Assembly (NCBI GenBank): GCA_018857735.1
Contig: JABMCL010002631.1
Coordinates: 656,001 to 720,000 of the forward strand
Length of the DNA stretch: 64,000 nucleotides
Origin: Alviniconcha marisindica
Taxonomy: Eukaryota; Mollusca; Gastropoda; Provannidae
Reading direction: 5' to 3'
Part shown: piece by piece, positions 11,588 through 23,389 of the stretch
Layout of the letters: each line of letters opens with the position of its first letter
How positions within the stretch are numbered: the stretch's first letter is position 1
Translations under genes and position numbers: made by a program
The notes under the pieces: generated by a model
Told to the model about the DNA's origin: nothing
Database searches by the model: none
The model's input: the letters and a program-made list of their open reading frames with translations, nothing else

Positions 11588-14065
11588 GCAGATAAAACAC
11601 ACACCGTTAGTGGAGGCCTCAGTGGAGGTCCAGGTAGGGTAGCCCATCACTGGCCACCTACAAGAACACAGTCAGTGGAGGATCACCTACAAGAACACAG
11701 TAAGTGGAGGATCACCTACAAGAACACAGTCAGTGGAGGATCACCTACAAGAACACAGCCAGTGGAGGATCATCTACAAGAACAGTCAGTGGAGGATCAC
11801 CTACAAGAACACAGTCAGTGGAGGATCACCTACAAGAACAGTCAGTGGAAGTCCAGGTAGGGTAGCCAATCATTGGCCACCTACAAGAACACAGTCAGTG
11901 GAGGTCCAGGTTGGGTAGCCAATCACTGGCCACTTACAAGACCACAGGTGGTGAGGGGTCCAGGTAGGGTAGCCAATCACTGGCCACCTATAAGAACAGT
12001 CAGTGGAGGTCCAGGTTGGGTAGACAATCACTGGCCACCTACAAGAACACAGTCAGTGGAGGATCACCTACAAGAACACAGTCAGTGAAGGATCACCTAC
12101 AAGAACACAGTCAGTGGAGGTCCAGGTTGGGTAGCCAATCACTGGCCACCTACAAAACCACAGTTGGTGGGGGGTCCAGGTAGGGTAGACAATCACTGGC
12201 CACCTACAAGAACACAGTCAGTGGAGGGTCACCTACAAGAACACAGTCAGTGGAGGATCATCTACAAGAACACAGTCAGTGGAGGATCACCTACAAGAAC
12301 ACAGTCAGTGAAGGTCCAGGTATGGTAGCCAATCACTGGCCACCTACAAGAACACAGTCAGTGGAGGATCACCTACAAGAACACAGTCAGTGGAGGATCA
12401 CCTACAAGAACACAGTCAGTGAAGGTCCAGGTATGGTAGCCAATCACTGGCCACCTACAAGAACACAGTCAGTGGAGGATCACCTACAAGAACACAGTCA
12501 GTGGAGGATCACCTACAAGAACACAGTCAGTGGAGGATCACCTACAAGAACACAGTCAGTGGAGGATCACCTACAAGAACACAGTAAGTGGAGGGTCACC
12601 TACAAGAACACAGTAAGTGGAGGATCATCTACAAGAACACAGTCAGTGGAGGATCACCTACAAGAACACAGTCAGTGGAGGATCACCTACAAGAACAGTC
12701 AGTGGAAGTCCAGGTAGGGTAGCCAATCAATGGCCACCTACAAGAACACAGTCAGTGGAGGTCCAGGTTGGGTAGCCAATCACTGGCCACCTACTAGACC
12801 ACAGTTGGTGAGGGGTCCAGGTAGGGTAGCCAATCACTGGCCACCTATAAGAACAGTCAGTGGAGGTCCAGGTTGGGTAGACAATCACTGGCCACCTACA
12901 AGAACACAGTCAGTGGAGGATCCCTACAAGAACACAGTCAGTAGGATCACCTACAAGAACACAGTCAGTGGAGGATCTCCTACAAGAACACAGTCAATGG
13001 AGGTCCAGGTTGGGTAGCCAATCACTGGTCACCTACAAGACCACAGTTGGTGGGGGGGTCCAGGTAGGGTAGCCAATCACTGGCCACCTACAAGACCACA
13101 GTAGTGTGAGGGGTCCTAGGTAGGGTAGACAATCACTGGTCACCTACAAGAACACAGTCAGTGGAGGATCACCTACAAGAACACAGTCAGTGGAGGAGTC
13201 ATCTCTACAAGAACACAGTCAGTGGAGGATCACCTACAAGAACACAGTCAGTGGAGGTCACCTACAAGAACCAGTCAGTGGAGGTCACCTACAAGAACAC
13301 AGTCAAAATGTGGGGGAAATTTACCTACAAGAACACAGTCAGTGGAGGATCCAGGTAGGTACCCAAAGGAACACAGTCAGTGGAGGATCACCTAGTCAAG
13401 AAAAACACAGTCAGTGGAGGTCAGGTTGGGTAGCCAATCACTGGTCACCTACAAGACCACAGTTGGTGGGGGGGTCCAGGTAGGGTAGCCAACCACTGGT
13501 CACCTATAAAAACACAGTCAGTGGAGGGTCACCTACAAGAACAGTCAGTGGAGGGTCACCTACAAGAACACAGTCAGTGGAAGTGCAGGTAGGGTAGCCA
13601 ATCACTGGTCACCTACAAAAACACAGTCAGTGGAGGTCCAGGTAGGGTAGCCAATCACTGGTCACCTACAAGAACACCGTTGGTGGGGGTACAGGTCGGG
13701 AAGCGAGTCTCTGGCCACCTACAGAAACGCAGTCAGTGGAGGTCTAGGTTGGGCAGTCAATCACTGGTCACCTACAAGAAAACAGTCAGTGGAAGTCCAG
13801 GTCGGGCAATCAATCACTGGTCACCTACAAGAAAACAGTCAGTGGAAGTCCAGGTCGGGCAGTCAATCACTGGTCACCTACAAGAAAACAGTCAGTGGAA
13901 GTCCAGGTTGGGCAGTCAATCACTGGTCACCTACAAGAAAACAGTCAGTGGAAGTCCAGGTTGGGCAGTCAATCACTGGTCACCTACAAGAAAACAGTCA
14001 GTGGAAGTTCTGGTTGGGCAGTCAGTCACAGGCCACCTACAAGACCATAATCAGTGGAGGTAGGA
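11588..14065. repeat. 2.5-kb minisatellite of acceptor-like units in the last RasGRF intron
   Basis: A basic 29/30-bp unit (tcacctacaagaacacagtc + agtggagga) alternates with a longer form that inserts tccaggtagggtagccaatc. On the gene's strand each unit reads ACTGACTGTGTTCTTGTAG followed by GTGA or GTGGCC, which resembles a branch-point, pyrimidine tract and AG|GT. The real exon 16 acceptor reads TCTGCAG|GTGACCAGT and is followed immediately in the intron by the first degenerate unit, so the array probably grew from this splice site. Several 150-codon frames here are artefacts. Confidence 0.92.
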
Positions 14066-14139
14066 CAGCAAGTGGCTAATCACCTACAACCACCTCATTC
14101 AGATTTGTCTAGGGCATTTTAAAGCTGATGTCTGCACAC

Positions 14140-14232
14140 AGTATAAGTAAGTAACTTGGTGTTTTACACCCAGTCAACCATTACGGTTATATCAGGGTGA
14201 CATCTGCATACAGCATAAAAAGCTATAACTGA
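14140..14232. mobile_element. SINE-like tail fragment
   Basis: The stretch gtaagtaacttggtgtttta + cacccagtcaacc + ggttatatcagggtga is shared with 43070-43145 and, more distantly, 8064-8120, 16815-16860, 39540-39600 and 53550-53610. It looks like the conserved 3' domain of a molluscan SINE superfamily. Confidence 0.6.
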
Positions 14233-14318
14233 AGAGGTAAGCACATGAAAACTTATTTTGTTAAATTATAAGAAGACTCTCTGGCTGAACATAGGCAGCA
14301 ATCTCAACAAAGGCTTAC

Positions 14319-14387
14319 CCGAGGATGGTGTTCAATTTTGTAGGAAGTCTGCTGGAAAAGTCGAATTTCCCGAATAACATGAGCGAT
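14319..14387 (-). CDS. RASGRF: RasGRF exon 15: CDC25 domain C-terminal helix
   Basis: This is a 69-nt exon (23 codons, phase 0 both ends) between GATTTTACAG and CCTCGG|GTAAGCC. It reads IAHVIREIRLFQQTSYKIEH then HPR. The family has 'ISHIIREIRQFQQTAYKIEHQ'. The downstream intron is almost entirely filled by the 2.5-kb minisatellite at 11588-14065. Confidence 0.97.
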
Positions 14388-14957
14388 CTGTAAAATCATG
14401 AGAAGAAAACAACGCTGTAAATGCTGCCTTGAACTTTTTCAAATTGAAAGGTATTAGTGTCTGCATTAATTATGAAACTACAGAACAAAACTAGATACTG
14501 CTAGCATGTGAGGCCAGTAACAGTGAATAAGCTATTCAGAATACAGAATACAGAAATTTTATTGTCTATGAATAACATAGAAATTTGCCTTACGACTGCA
14601 TAAAAGATACCAGTAAGATAACACACGGTATAATACATAATACATAAGTACAAGATAAGATCATAGATATAATGCAAATACCAGTAAAACAGCCTCATAG
14701 AGTCATACGCTACCCCCAAATATAGTATATGACAGCAAAAGCAGAATAAACATCAATATCAATTGCAATCACATGAGAAGACATGTACACTCAGACTCAC
14801 AGTAAAGCTAAGAGGTAATAAAATCAAATCATGTTTGTACTGATTGAACTTCAGATGCTAATAGATCGAAGGGAAAATCATAGTTCAATAAACCTGGTTT
14901 AGAAAGATCATTCTTTGCCTTTGCAGTGGCCTGAACAAACTAAATGACTGTTTGCAA

Positions 14958-15106
14958 ACACACACACACACTCACACTCACACACACACCACAACACACA
15001 CCCACACACACATAATACAACACACACACACACACACATACATAATGCAACACACACACACACACACACACAACACACACACACACACACATACACACAC
15101 ACACAA
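14958..15106. repeat. CA microsatellite
   Basis: (CA)n with ctca and caacac interruptions, in the intron between exons 14 and 15. Confidence 0.97.
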
Positions 15107-15218
15107 AGTGCACAACTGAGACGCAAACAAGCATTTTGTAGATTAGGATATAATTATTAGTCGGTCAGTGGGGGCAGACAGGCACAGGACTGCAGGGTGA
15201 ACTGAAGCTGCTGCCTAC

Positions 15219-15336
15219 CATCCGCATTTTGGAGAAGTTGACCAGCTTTTCCTCTGTGAAGTTGGGTGTGCCCTCCTCGATAAACGACAAGTCTGTCAGG
15301 TACATGCCAAGGTAAGGAATGCATGGAGGATCACAC
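15219..15336 (-). CDS. RASGRF: RasGRF exon 14: CDC25 domain, Ras-opening region
   Basis: This is a 118-nt exon (G plus 39 codons) between GTGTGTGTGCAG and CGGATG|GTAGGC. It encodes [20 protein letters not shown] and [19 protein letters not shown]. The [16 protein letters not shown] motif is a hallmark of RasGRF CDC25 domains and corresponds to the region that, in Sos, carries the catalytic Glu displacing the Ras nucleotide. It is the most conserved exon of the window. Confidence 0.98.
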
Positions 15337-15435
15337 CTGCACACACACCAAGGTACCAAATGAGAACAAAGAATAATACTCCGCGCATTAGTGCATGTAC
15401 ACTGAACATTCAGACACATACACTTCCAAGCATGT

Positions 15436-15712
15436 GTCCACACATACCTGCATGCACACACACACATTCACACACATGCAAGCATGCTGGTGCAGGCAAA
15501 CATAAACATGAATTCAAGAGCATGAAAACACACCCACACAGACACACACACACACACACACACCACACCACACAATGCATGCTGGTGCATGTAAACACAA
15601 ACATGGATTCAAGAGCATAAACACACCCACGCACGCACGCACACGCACACACCCACACACTCACACACACACACTCACACATGCACGTATGCATGCATGC
15701 ACACACACACAC
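15436..15712. repeat. CA/CATG microsatellite cluster
   Basis: CA repeats with gcatgcatgc alternations and an internal duplication (ggtgca..caaacatgra ttcaagagcat occurs at about 15488-15520 and 15582-15618). Intron between exons 13 and 14. Confidence 0.93.
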
Positions 15713-15863
15713 TCCAAAAAAAAAGCCATTGCAACACTTTCAAACACAATTATTACTTCCAAACACAAGACACAGGAGACAGCCATTAACTGATTCTGTG
15801 CACAGACAGGATAAAAGATTGCATCTAGCTGCCCTTCTTCCTTGGCTTCAAAACAATGCTAAC

Positions 15864-15943
15864 CTGTGAAGTGCATCTCTCATGTTCTTGAATCGACCCT
15901 CTGAAGACACTAAAGTCTGAAGGCGCTCTATCATCTGCTTGGT
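15864..15943 (-). CDS. RASGRF: RasGRF exon 13: CDC25 domain
   Basis: This is an 80-nt exon (26 codons plus AG) between CTCTTGCAG and CACAG|GTTAGC. It reads TKQMIERLQTLVSSEGRFKN then MRDALH. Vertebrate RasGRF has 'TKAL(M/I)DKLQK(T/L)VSSEGRFKNLRE(T/A)L' here. AG plus G of exon 14 makes Arg before CDPP. Confidence 0.97.
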
Positions 15944-16111
15944 CTGCAAGAGAAAGGAAAAATATTGATTATTCATTACATCAGTCTAACATGGCATATT
16001 GTTTAGTTCTTTGTTTTGTTTTGTAAGGTTTTGCATGAAGTGGCTTGGTGCACGGTTCTATGGTGTACACAGAACTTACGCCGAGATGGCAGCAGTTTCA
16101 TGTGGCACCAG

Positions 16112-16262
16112 CCATGCCAGCGCTGTAAGTACACCACTTCGGTGGATATTCAAAAACGTGCTATAAAAAGCTACTCACTCATACAGAACCACATGCAAGC
16201 GCAGTGAGTATGCTTGAGAGTGGAGAATAGCGCTATATAAAAGCGATCAACAACAACAAGGT
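16112..16262 (+). mobile_element. SINE-like element ending in (CAA)n
   Basis: It shares cacttcggtggatattcaaa, ctataaaaag, acatgcaagcgcagtgagt and gcgctatataaaagcgatca with 44518-44662 and, in part, with 50885-51000. All end in a simple-sequence tail (caacaacaa, atcatcatc or aataaaaac), typical of SINE 3' ends. A related 'agcgctattctctggtgta' piece lies at 18455-18510. Confidence 0.65.
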
Positions 16263-17527
16263 GGGTCTTGCAACAATGATAACAGCACAGGTGGGAGGGA
16301 GGGAGGCTGGTGTTTCTGGGTGCAGTTTTGGGCGTGAGTTTTTCTTGCCTGAGACCCGATGTGATGGGATTAAAATGTTTCCAGTTTTTTATTTTGTTTA
16401 TTTTGTTCAAGATCCAAACACACAAAAAGTTGAAAAGAATGCTGATTTTAATAGGATAACACAAAACATGCAAAATGTTTCCGGGTAAAGCCTCTTTTTT
16501 AAGGAACGGAAATATCTTTTACAGCAATCTCTTGTTCAGTTTTTTGTTTTGTTTGTTTGAATATATATATTTTTCAAGCACTGTGAGCATGTTCTGTGAA
16601 TGTGGATTTTTTTGTTGTTGTATGCTTTATAAACTGACTTTAAATTACATAGTCAGCATAGTGAAAACAAACATGCTTGAATTTCATCCAAATATCACAT
16701 ACCACTTGATTTTCAACAATCAGAGGCAATGTTTATTACATACTGCACTTCATAGGCTTCAAGCCAGTAATTTTTGCAGGACTTTGAACCTTAGAAAATT
16801 AGACCAGTACATGTGTACTTCACCCAATCTACCTCCAAGGTCATATCAGGGTGGAATAAAAAGAAAAAGAAAGAATCACAAGTAAAAGTCTGGTAACCTT
16901 ACATTTAAAGAGGACTGGGGAAAAATGAGGTCAAATGAACTTGCTGCCAGCTGTGGATTCTCAGGAACAGAGGCCTTCATTTCTGCATCTGTGGTACTTC
17001 ACTGTGTGACTCTGAACCCCAATTTCTGCCAAAGTGATATCACTTCAAACATTCCTCTTCCTGGACTTCATACCTCAGTTAATTAGTCCGCTACTTGACG
17101 TTTGACACCCAGTCTAACACAAATGTCATATTGGGTTGAAAAGAAGAAACGACCACGAGTTTTTCCTTCTCTGAGCCTATTTTTAAGGAGGCAGTACACC
17201 CAGTTTTGGGGAAGACGTGAATGTGATGGTTTTGAAGTTGACTTGGGCAGCCACATTCCACCTTTGAGAGTAGACCAAGTGTGTGCTGTGTATGGCTGCC
17301 AGCTGCCAATGCTCGGGGTATTTAGCTTGTGCCTACATGCTAATACATGTAAACACAAACAGGGGCTGCACAAACACCACAAGCAAGTAATAACAATAAT
17401 AATAATAATGTACATTTATCATGCGCTCATTAACGCCCTGAGTGCTCACATGATATGTATTAACCTAAATACAATATTCTATACACATGTAGAGCACAGT
17501 CCTACCAAAACAATTTACGTAAGGAAA

Positions 17528-17728
17528 CACACACAGAAACACACACACACACTCACACACACACACACACTACCACACACACACATACACACATACACTA
17601 CCACACACACACACACACACTGACACACTACCACACACACACACACACACTGACACACACATACACTCACACACTACACACACACACACACAAACACATA
17701 CTACCCCCACCCCCCACCCACACACACA
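17528..17728. repeat. CA microsatellite
   Basis: (CA)n with repeated ctaccacacac and ctgacacac interruptions; it ends 35 bp before the exon 12 donor region. Intron between exons 12 and 13. Confidence 0.97.
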
Positions 17729-17763
17729 TCATGACAAACCATGAGTGAAAAAGAGCAACATAC

Positions 17764-17961
17764 CTGTTTGGAGAGTTTCTCCCAGGTTTTCTTCAACCTG
17801 TAGACAGAGCTGTTGACAAAGGCAGCACAGATCTGCAGCACACCGTTGTAGTTGTGCATGCAGCGGCAGATGTCCGCGATGGCGGCCCACTTCTCGATGC
17901 AGGACACTCGATCAGCCATGTTGCCGCGACCAACAATCTCCGACACCACCAGGCGACTCAC
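17764..17961 (-). CDS. RASGRF: RasGRF exon 12: CDC25 catalytic core
   Basis: This is a 198-nt exon (66 codons, phase 0 both ends) between ATGGCAG and AAACAG|GTATGTTG. It encodes VSRLVVSEIVGRGNMADRVS, CIEKWAAIADICRCMHNYNG, VLQICAAFVNSSVYRLKKTW and EKLSKQ. These are the central conserved regions of CDC25 domains (E-K-W-x-x-(I/V)-A-D-x-C-R-x-(L/M)-H-N-Y-N and R-L-K-K-T-W-x-K-(V/L)-S-K-Q) and contact Ras switch regions in known structures. All the family-invariant positions I can judge are intact, so the catalytic domain looks active. Confidence 0.98.
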
Positions 17962-18189
17962 CTGCCATTGGAGAAATACTGTCATTCATAATCTGTACAA
18001 TCGTTGGTGCATGACTGCACATGCCCCACATGTGTGTGTAGGGTGGCTATGCAGGATATGCATGACGGGACAGGATGGACATGCATGAATGCACACGCAC
18101 ACGGATTATTTCCAAGGAAAGTTAACTGACTTTGGCCTGGTACTCTCCCAAGAGTTGCCAGTTTGTTGAGAAGCTTAAGCTTGCATTAT

Positions 18190-18411
18190 TATGGTGAAAA
18201 GGAACACTGAGAGAAGTCCGTTTTTACACAACATTAAAAAAAAGAGTATGTAAACGAGGTTGCAGGCAAAAGTCAATCACAGCTCACGTCAATTTTGTCA
18301 GCTAGACTCTGGGAGAATGAATCCCTTGCCGCTCTGGGAAATCAAACCTGCTTCAGCATAGCTCCTGGCTTTTCAGTATGACATTCTACCAACGGAAACA
18401 GCCTGCCCCAG
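18190..18411 (-). mobile_element. tRNA-derived SINE (minus orientation)
   Basis: On the minus strand the segment from 18411 reads TTGGTAGAATGTCATACTG, AAAAGCCAGG and GCAGGTTTGATTTCCC, i.e. a box A-like start and a box B-like GGTTTGATTCC, as in the tRNA-like head at 63833. A non-tRNA body follows (gattcattctcccagagtct...). It is too degenerate to be a tRNA gene. Confidence 0.6.
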
Positions 18412-18763
18412 TCTAAGCTCTGATCCTTGATAATAATAATAATAGATAACTTTTGTATAGCGCTATTCTCTGGTGTACCCAAACTCACTGCGCCTTACAT
18501 TCTCCAACATTTTCTAAGTTTCACAAACATAATACATATAATTATGACAACTAACAATGTATAATATACAAGTACATGTGCCATATGAGAAACAGCAATA
18601 TATAAAGAAAATGAATCATTATATTACTACCTACCCTTAATTCCATCTCTCCCAGTCCCCACCCCCAACTGACACACACGCACGCATGCACGCACGCAAG
18701 CACGCACACACACACACACATGAATATGAAACAGGTCATTGTGTACACTGTGGGGGTACCCAC

Positions 18764-18848
18764 CTCGTTGAATCGCTTGCTGACCAGAAGGACATGAGGG
18801 GCCTTGTGTGACTTGTCGGGCTTCATCCACGCCTGGCTCAACAGCTCT
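18764..18848 (-). CDS. RASGRF: RasGRF exon 11: CDC25 domain
   Basis: This is an 85-nt exon (A plus 28 codons) between TGTTGCAG and AACGAG|GTGGGTAC. It reads ELLSQAWMKPDKSHKAPHVL then LVSKRFNE. It matches the RasGRF pattern 'EE(F)(L/F)GQ(G)WMKL(D/E)KNERTPYI...FND'. The acceptor is preceded by a GTGTGTG-rich tract. Two AG choices exist at this acceptor; the one used here is fixed by the required phase from exon 10. Confidence 0.95.
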
Positions 18849-19173
18849 CTGCAACACATCCCCACACACACAGTCAGTCTCCTCCTCCTTCTCCTCCCTG
18901 GTTCATCTCCACAGTCTTCATAACTGTATCTGATGACACTCACTAACAGTAGGGGACTTATCGTGACAGACAACAAGGACTGACAGGTGACACAAACTGA
19001 TGACAGGAATGCTTCTTCTGTGTGTATTTTTTTTCTTTTCTTCCTTTCTCTCTCTTCAGATCTGTTGTGAGCTTAACACAGACATGTAGTAGATGTGACA
19101 GCAAAATCAATGGTGAAAAGTTTACTTCTTACATGATCCAAACACAGAAATGGTTAAAAGGAATGCTGATTTA

Positions 19174-19520
19174 TATCACTGGTGGGAGCTGCCACAAGCA
19201 TCCTTTTTATTGTGATGAAAGTTTTGTCATGACAAACATGTGTTTGTCGCAACAAAACATGTCTTTTGTTGCGACAGAAGTATGCCTTTCATGACAAAAG
19301 ATTTGTCGTGACAAACTTATGTTTTGTTGCAACAAAACATTTGTCAGGACAAATATTTGTTGCGCAAACAATTCTGTCTCAACAAATGTTTTGTTGTGAT
19401 AAGCATACTTTTGTGGTGACAAAACACGTCTTTTGCCGTGACAGAAGTATGTCACGACAAACACGTACGTCACAACAAACACAACAAAAATGATACTTGT
19501 GGCAGCTCCCGCCAATGACA
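19174..19520. mobile_element. Foldback-type transposon built of palindromes, copy 1
   Basis: Terminal inverted repeats of about 40 bp start TATCACTGGTGGGAGCTGCC at the left and end ggcagctcccgccaatgaca at the right. A 6-bp target duplication GATTTA lies at 19168-19173 and 19521-19526. The interior consists of many near-palindromes of the type tttgtcatgacaaac or gttgcaacaaa. No coding capacity. The element lies 49 bp beyond the exon 10 donor. A second copy is at 46574-46936. Confidence 0.82.
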
Positions 19521-19568
19521 GATTTAGAGTTGTGAGCTCAATGTGAGAGTTGTGGCTGTAGTACTGAC

Positions 19569-19666
19569 TCGCTGCGGATGGCGATGAAAATCTGGTGATC
19601 CAGGTAGGTGAGCTGCTCCGCTATATCCAGAGCCGACAGCGTGTCAAAGCTATCCTTGGATGGAAT
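19569..19666 (-). CDS. RASGRF: RasGRF exon 10: start of CDC25 RasGEF domain
   Basis: This is a 98-nt exon (32 codons plus GA) between TGTTTCAG and GCGA|GTCAGT. It encodes IPSKDSFDTLSALDIAEQLT and YLDHQIFIAIRS. The S-A-L-D-I-A-E-Q-L-T-x-L-D-H block is the first structurally conserved region of the CDC25 catalytic domain. GA plus A of exon 11 gives Glu, restoring the family's E-E before L-x-Q-x-W-M-K. A foldback transposon copy sits only 49 bp past the donor. Confidence 0.97.
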
Positions 19667-20106
19667 CTGAAACACATAGACACACAATGCCAACATCATC
19701 AACTGATACTTCAGGCTTTACATCAAATGTGTTACCTTTCTGCGTTATTATTATGAAACATCACCTATGTTACCAATGTGAATTATTATTATGATGAAAC
19801 ATTATTGTTACACATGATTATGAAGCATCACTTGGATATTGTTCTGCATTATAATCATAAAAGATCACTCATGATTTCATTTCCATTGTTAAAACTATAC
19901 ATCACTTTTGTAATTGTCTGCATTACAATCATAAAGTATCACTTATGTTATTATTGTGCATCATAATTATAAAACATCACTTATCATTCTGCTCCATAAT
20001 CACAAAACATCACTCATATCCATCATGCTACCTCTGTCAATTCTTTCAAATCTTCCTTGATACCCTTTTTCTTTCCACAAGCCTCATCTTCAGTTCCTCT
20101 GCCCTC

Positions 20107-20226
20107 AGATACATACATGCATGCATGCATATATGTGTGTGTGCATGTGTGCGTGCATGCGTGCATGCATGCGTGTCGTGTGTGTGTATGTGTGCATGTG
20201 CATCTGTGTGTGTGTATGAGTGTGTG

Positions 20227-20287
<61 letters not shown>

Positions 20288-20327
20288 ATGCAGGCATGTG
20301 TGTGTGTTTAAGAGAGAGAAGAGAGAA

Positions 20328-20394
<67 letters not shown>

Positions 20395-20412
20395 AGCACC
20401 ACAAACCACAAC

Positions 20413-20445
<33 letters not shown>
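20107..20445. repeat. Compound TG / GA / CA microsatellite
   Basis: ATGCATGC and (TG)n run to about 20308, then (GA)n from 20312 to 20392, then (CA)n from 20413 to 20443. Intron between exons 9 and 10. Confidence 0.97.
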
Positions 20446-20446
<1 letters not shown>

Positions 20447-20684
20447 TTGATAGTCAGGGCAGTAGTCCTGCACTATTTACTATTTATGTTTATTTTGCTC
20501 GTGACCATAATTCAATTTCCCTGTGTTTACAGGGGACGGATAAATATTCCTGATTTTTGGTCTTAAATGTGATGTAGTCTGTCATCAAGACTGTCTTTCA
20601 GTTTCATCAGGGGTAACATTGTTATGCAGACAGGTGTTTTGTCCCAAATGCACAAACTCAGTTCTTTTTTCGAAACAGACCCAC

Positions 20685-20864
20685 CTGCATTGGCATTAGC
20701 AGCTTCTCAAGGTCTACTGGTTTGTCTGGCGTTGTGTCGCGAGAGATGGTGCGTAAAATGGATGCAGCAGCTTTGTGTTCAGCGGGCAGCAAACTGCTGT
20801 TACAGACCATCTCCTCCAGCAGGTCCGTCACTGCAGCGCGCAGCACTGTGTCCGACTCAAAGTC
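20685..20864 (-). CDS. RASGRF: RasGRF exon 9: REM-to-catalytic-domain helices
   Basis: This is a 180-nt exon (60 codons, phase 0 at both ends) between CTGTTCAG and ATGCAG|GTGGGTC. It reads DFESDTVLRAAVTDLLEEMV, CNSSLLPAEHKAAASILRTI and SRDTTPDKPVDLEKLLMPMQ. It corresponds to vertebrate RasGRF sequence around '[28 protein letters not shown]', the helices linking REM to the CDC25 core. Phase 0 at the start lets it accept either 8a or 8b. Confidence 0.96.
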
Positions 20865-21091
20865 CTGAACAGACAACACTGTGTTAAGTACTGCTGAACA
20901 GAACAGAACAGAAACTTGGCGACTGCTCTCTGTGTGCAGTGGAGTGGCCACCGAGTTTCACGTCCAGCACTGCCATTGCTAAATGTGACGGATAACATAT
21001 ACTCAGTTACACTTACGGCCACATACATTGCATGTTCTCAGTCACAGCCACACACACGTCTGCTACAGCCTTTTAGTCATTGCAACATATA

Positions 21092-21521
21092 TTAAAGGGG
21101 ACACCAATGAAAATACAAGTTGGCCTGAAAACCTAGAAAATGTGCATATGTGTTTCCATCTGCAGGCTTATTATGGTTGTTTTTATCAATATTCGTGCCA
21201 CAGAAGCACTCTTTTGCATAGAGTGTTTGAGCTTCTCAAGGCACAGCCATGTTGATTCATTCTTCACTAATGAAGAGCGGAAAAGAGGTTGGCTTGTGAC
21301 ATAACTGACATTTCTGCATCACACTGGCCTTGCTGATGTCACAGATACAGATGACTACAAGAAACAAAATGGAAGCACTCAAGGCTTCTTTTTTCACTTT
21401 CAAATATGAATTTCTCACAAACCACACCATAAACTGACCAAAAGACTGCTGTGAATGTATTTTTGGTTTCACTCTTTTTGATAGGACCCATAACACATTC
21501 TTACTTAGGGGTCCCCTTTAA
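21092..21521. mobile_element. TTAA-flanked MITE, copy 2
   Basis: Begins TTAAAGGGGACACC and ends ggggtccccttta(a), with TTAA at both ends. Internal blocks match the copy at 3385-3772 (ttggcctgaaaac, tagaaaatgt, ggttggcttgtgayat). Its right end has the same 'cactctttttgatagg' region that seeded the minisatellite in copy 1, but here it is single-copy. Confidence 0.72.
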
Positions 21522-21708
21522 AAGTTCAACTGTGACATTTTGTGAAAGTCCAACGCCTCTGCAACCCAGTATTTGTACTTTTGATAGACTGCACATCTAA
21601 TGAAAATAAAAAGGCTTGGATTTATTTCTAGTATTGGTGTTTTCGTGACCCTGGCAGTGAGGGTAAAGAAGGGATTGTTCAACATAATGAAGAAGGATTT
21701 AAAGGATG

Positions 21709-22162
21709 TGGGTGGGGTGGGGGGGGGGGGGCGGGGGGGTGGGAGGAGGGGGGGGGAGGGGGGGGGGGGGGGAAATGACAAATGTAAATCCAATGAAAAT
21801 TTTGTTTGTGCTCAAAGTCAAATTCAAGGTAAATATTTCAAAAATAACTTTTCATGTACTTGACCAAAAACAGTCATTGTTGCTGAAACTCTTTGACACA
21901 CTTTGCATTACATTTGGTTGTTTTATGTTTGAAACATTTCACAGTACAATGTACAAGTAACAGAAAATTTAACATTTTGATTTGAGCCATCAATATCGTA
22001 TGCACACATAGAGTACTAATATAAAACACATCATTCTGTGTGTGTGTGTGTGTGCGTGTGCGTGTGTGTGTGTGTGCGTGCATGCACGCATGCATGTGTG
22101 TGTGTGTGTGTATGCGTGTGCACATGTGTGTGTGTGTGTGTGTGTATGCGAGAGAAGAGAGA
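21709..22162. repeat. Poly-G-rich tract and TG microsatellite
   Basis: A G-run with few interruptions covers 21709-21773. (TG)n with atgcatgc and a short GA end covers 22036-22162. In between is AT-rich sequence without recognised genes. Confidence 0.9.
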
Positions 22163-23386
22163 AAGAGAGAGAGGAAGTTAGTTACAGACATACACTTTGA
22201 TCAACACAACTTTCACATGGGAAGATATTAGCCACATAAATGAGTGAGCCCCAAACAACAGCCACTAGGAATGGCAACCCAGCAAGTACACCAGAAACAA
22301 GGGACAGAATGGAAGGGTGTGCATGCTTCTACCAACAAGCCCGGAAAACAGCACATGACAAAATGTGTACAGTAATAATGTTTCACCCCTTGACCTCGGC
22401 CACAGCCACAGCCATTGGCTGTCACTGGATAGAGGAGTATAAAAAATCAAAGAAAAAAAAAGCAAATGTCTCCGCAATATGTACTCATGCACAAAATGAA
22501 ACACAGTACCACCTTCAGTCATATCAAAATAAAATTTAAAAAAAAAGAAGAAGAAAAAAAAAGAGCCCCTTGCTCCCCAAAACAAGCAATTCAAGTGGAA
22601 ATAACAAAATTTTAAAGAATTAAGAGGGTGGGGGGGTTATGGAAAGAGAGAAAATAAAACAAGGAATAGGCCAGACAGCCCCCAGACACAAAGAATGCTG
22701 TCAGTCTGATGCTAAATTGTTAATTATCTTTGGGCTTAAACAAGACAATCTTTTTATCACACAGTTGTTTCTCTACTCATGCTTGCTACAGCAACACCAT
22801 AACGAAGGGGTGGAATGGACACAGAAATAAGACAAGAAGGTTAACTCTGGAGAAGGAAGATTCTCCTGCCAATCCCACTCAAAGGATGGAACCGAGATGC
22901 AACAACCCTAGCTGACGTAAAATATACCTGTATGCTATATTTCCATTCCAAATTACGAATGACCAAAGGAACAGATGCTCGGTCCACTCACTCCAGTATC
23001 CTTATGCAAATTACTGATTACAATTCACAGGGAGACAACCAGATGGACAGATGCCTACCTTGCTCATTGCTACACACTCAAGAGTTTCAAAGGAGTCCAA
23101 AACAATGATGGACCATATATGAAAACAAAAACAAATCACTTCCTAACTCTAGTAGAGTCAGCCCTTTTGTTTCTGTGTACAGTGCCTGATTTAGCTTAAA
23201 CTGATCACATACATTACTGTGACAAACAAATCCACAAAACACTGATGAAACAGCAATATCCACATTTTGCCCCATCGGTTCATGTCCTCTGATGTTTCAC
23301 ACAGGCACAAAACAGAATGAATTCATATGAAACTGGTTATGTGAATGTTGTTTACGTTTGAAATTCATTCTGTTTGCACAAACTCA

Positions 23387-23389
<3 letters not shown>
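22163..23389. other. Intron 8b-9, no gene recognised
   Basis: AT-rich sequence with no splice-bordered coding block or known repeat that I can identify. Confidence 0.4.

Noticed and set aside
11471..14079. Several plus-strand open frames of 95-155 codons
   Set aside because: They are translations of the 29/30-bp minisatellite (repeated EDHLQEHSQW/TYKNTVSGG), with no start context or splice logic, antisense to RasGRF.
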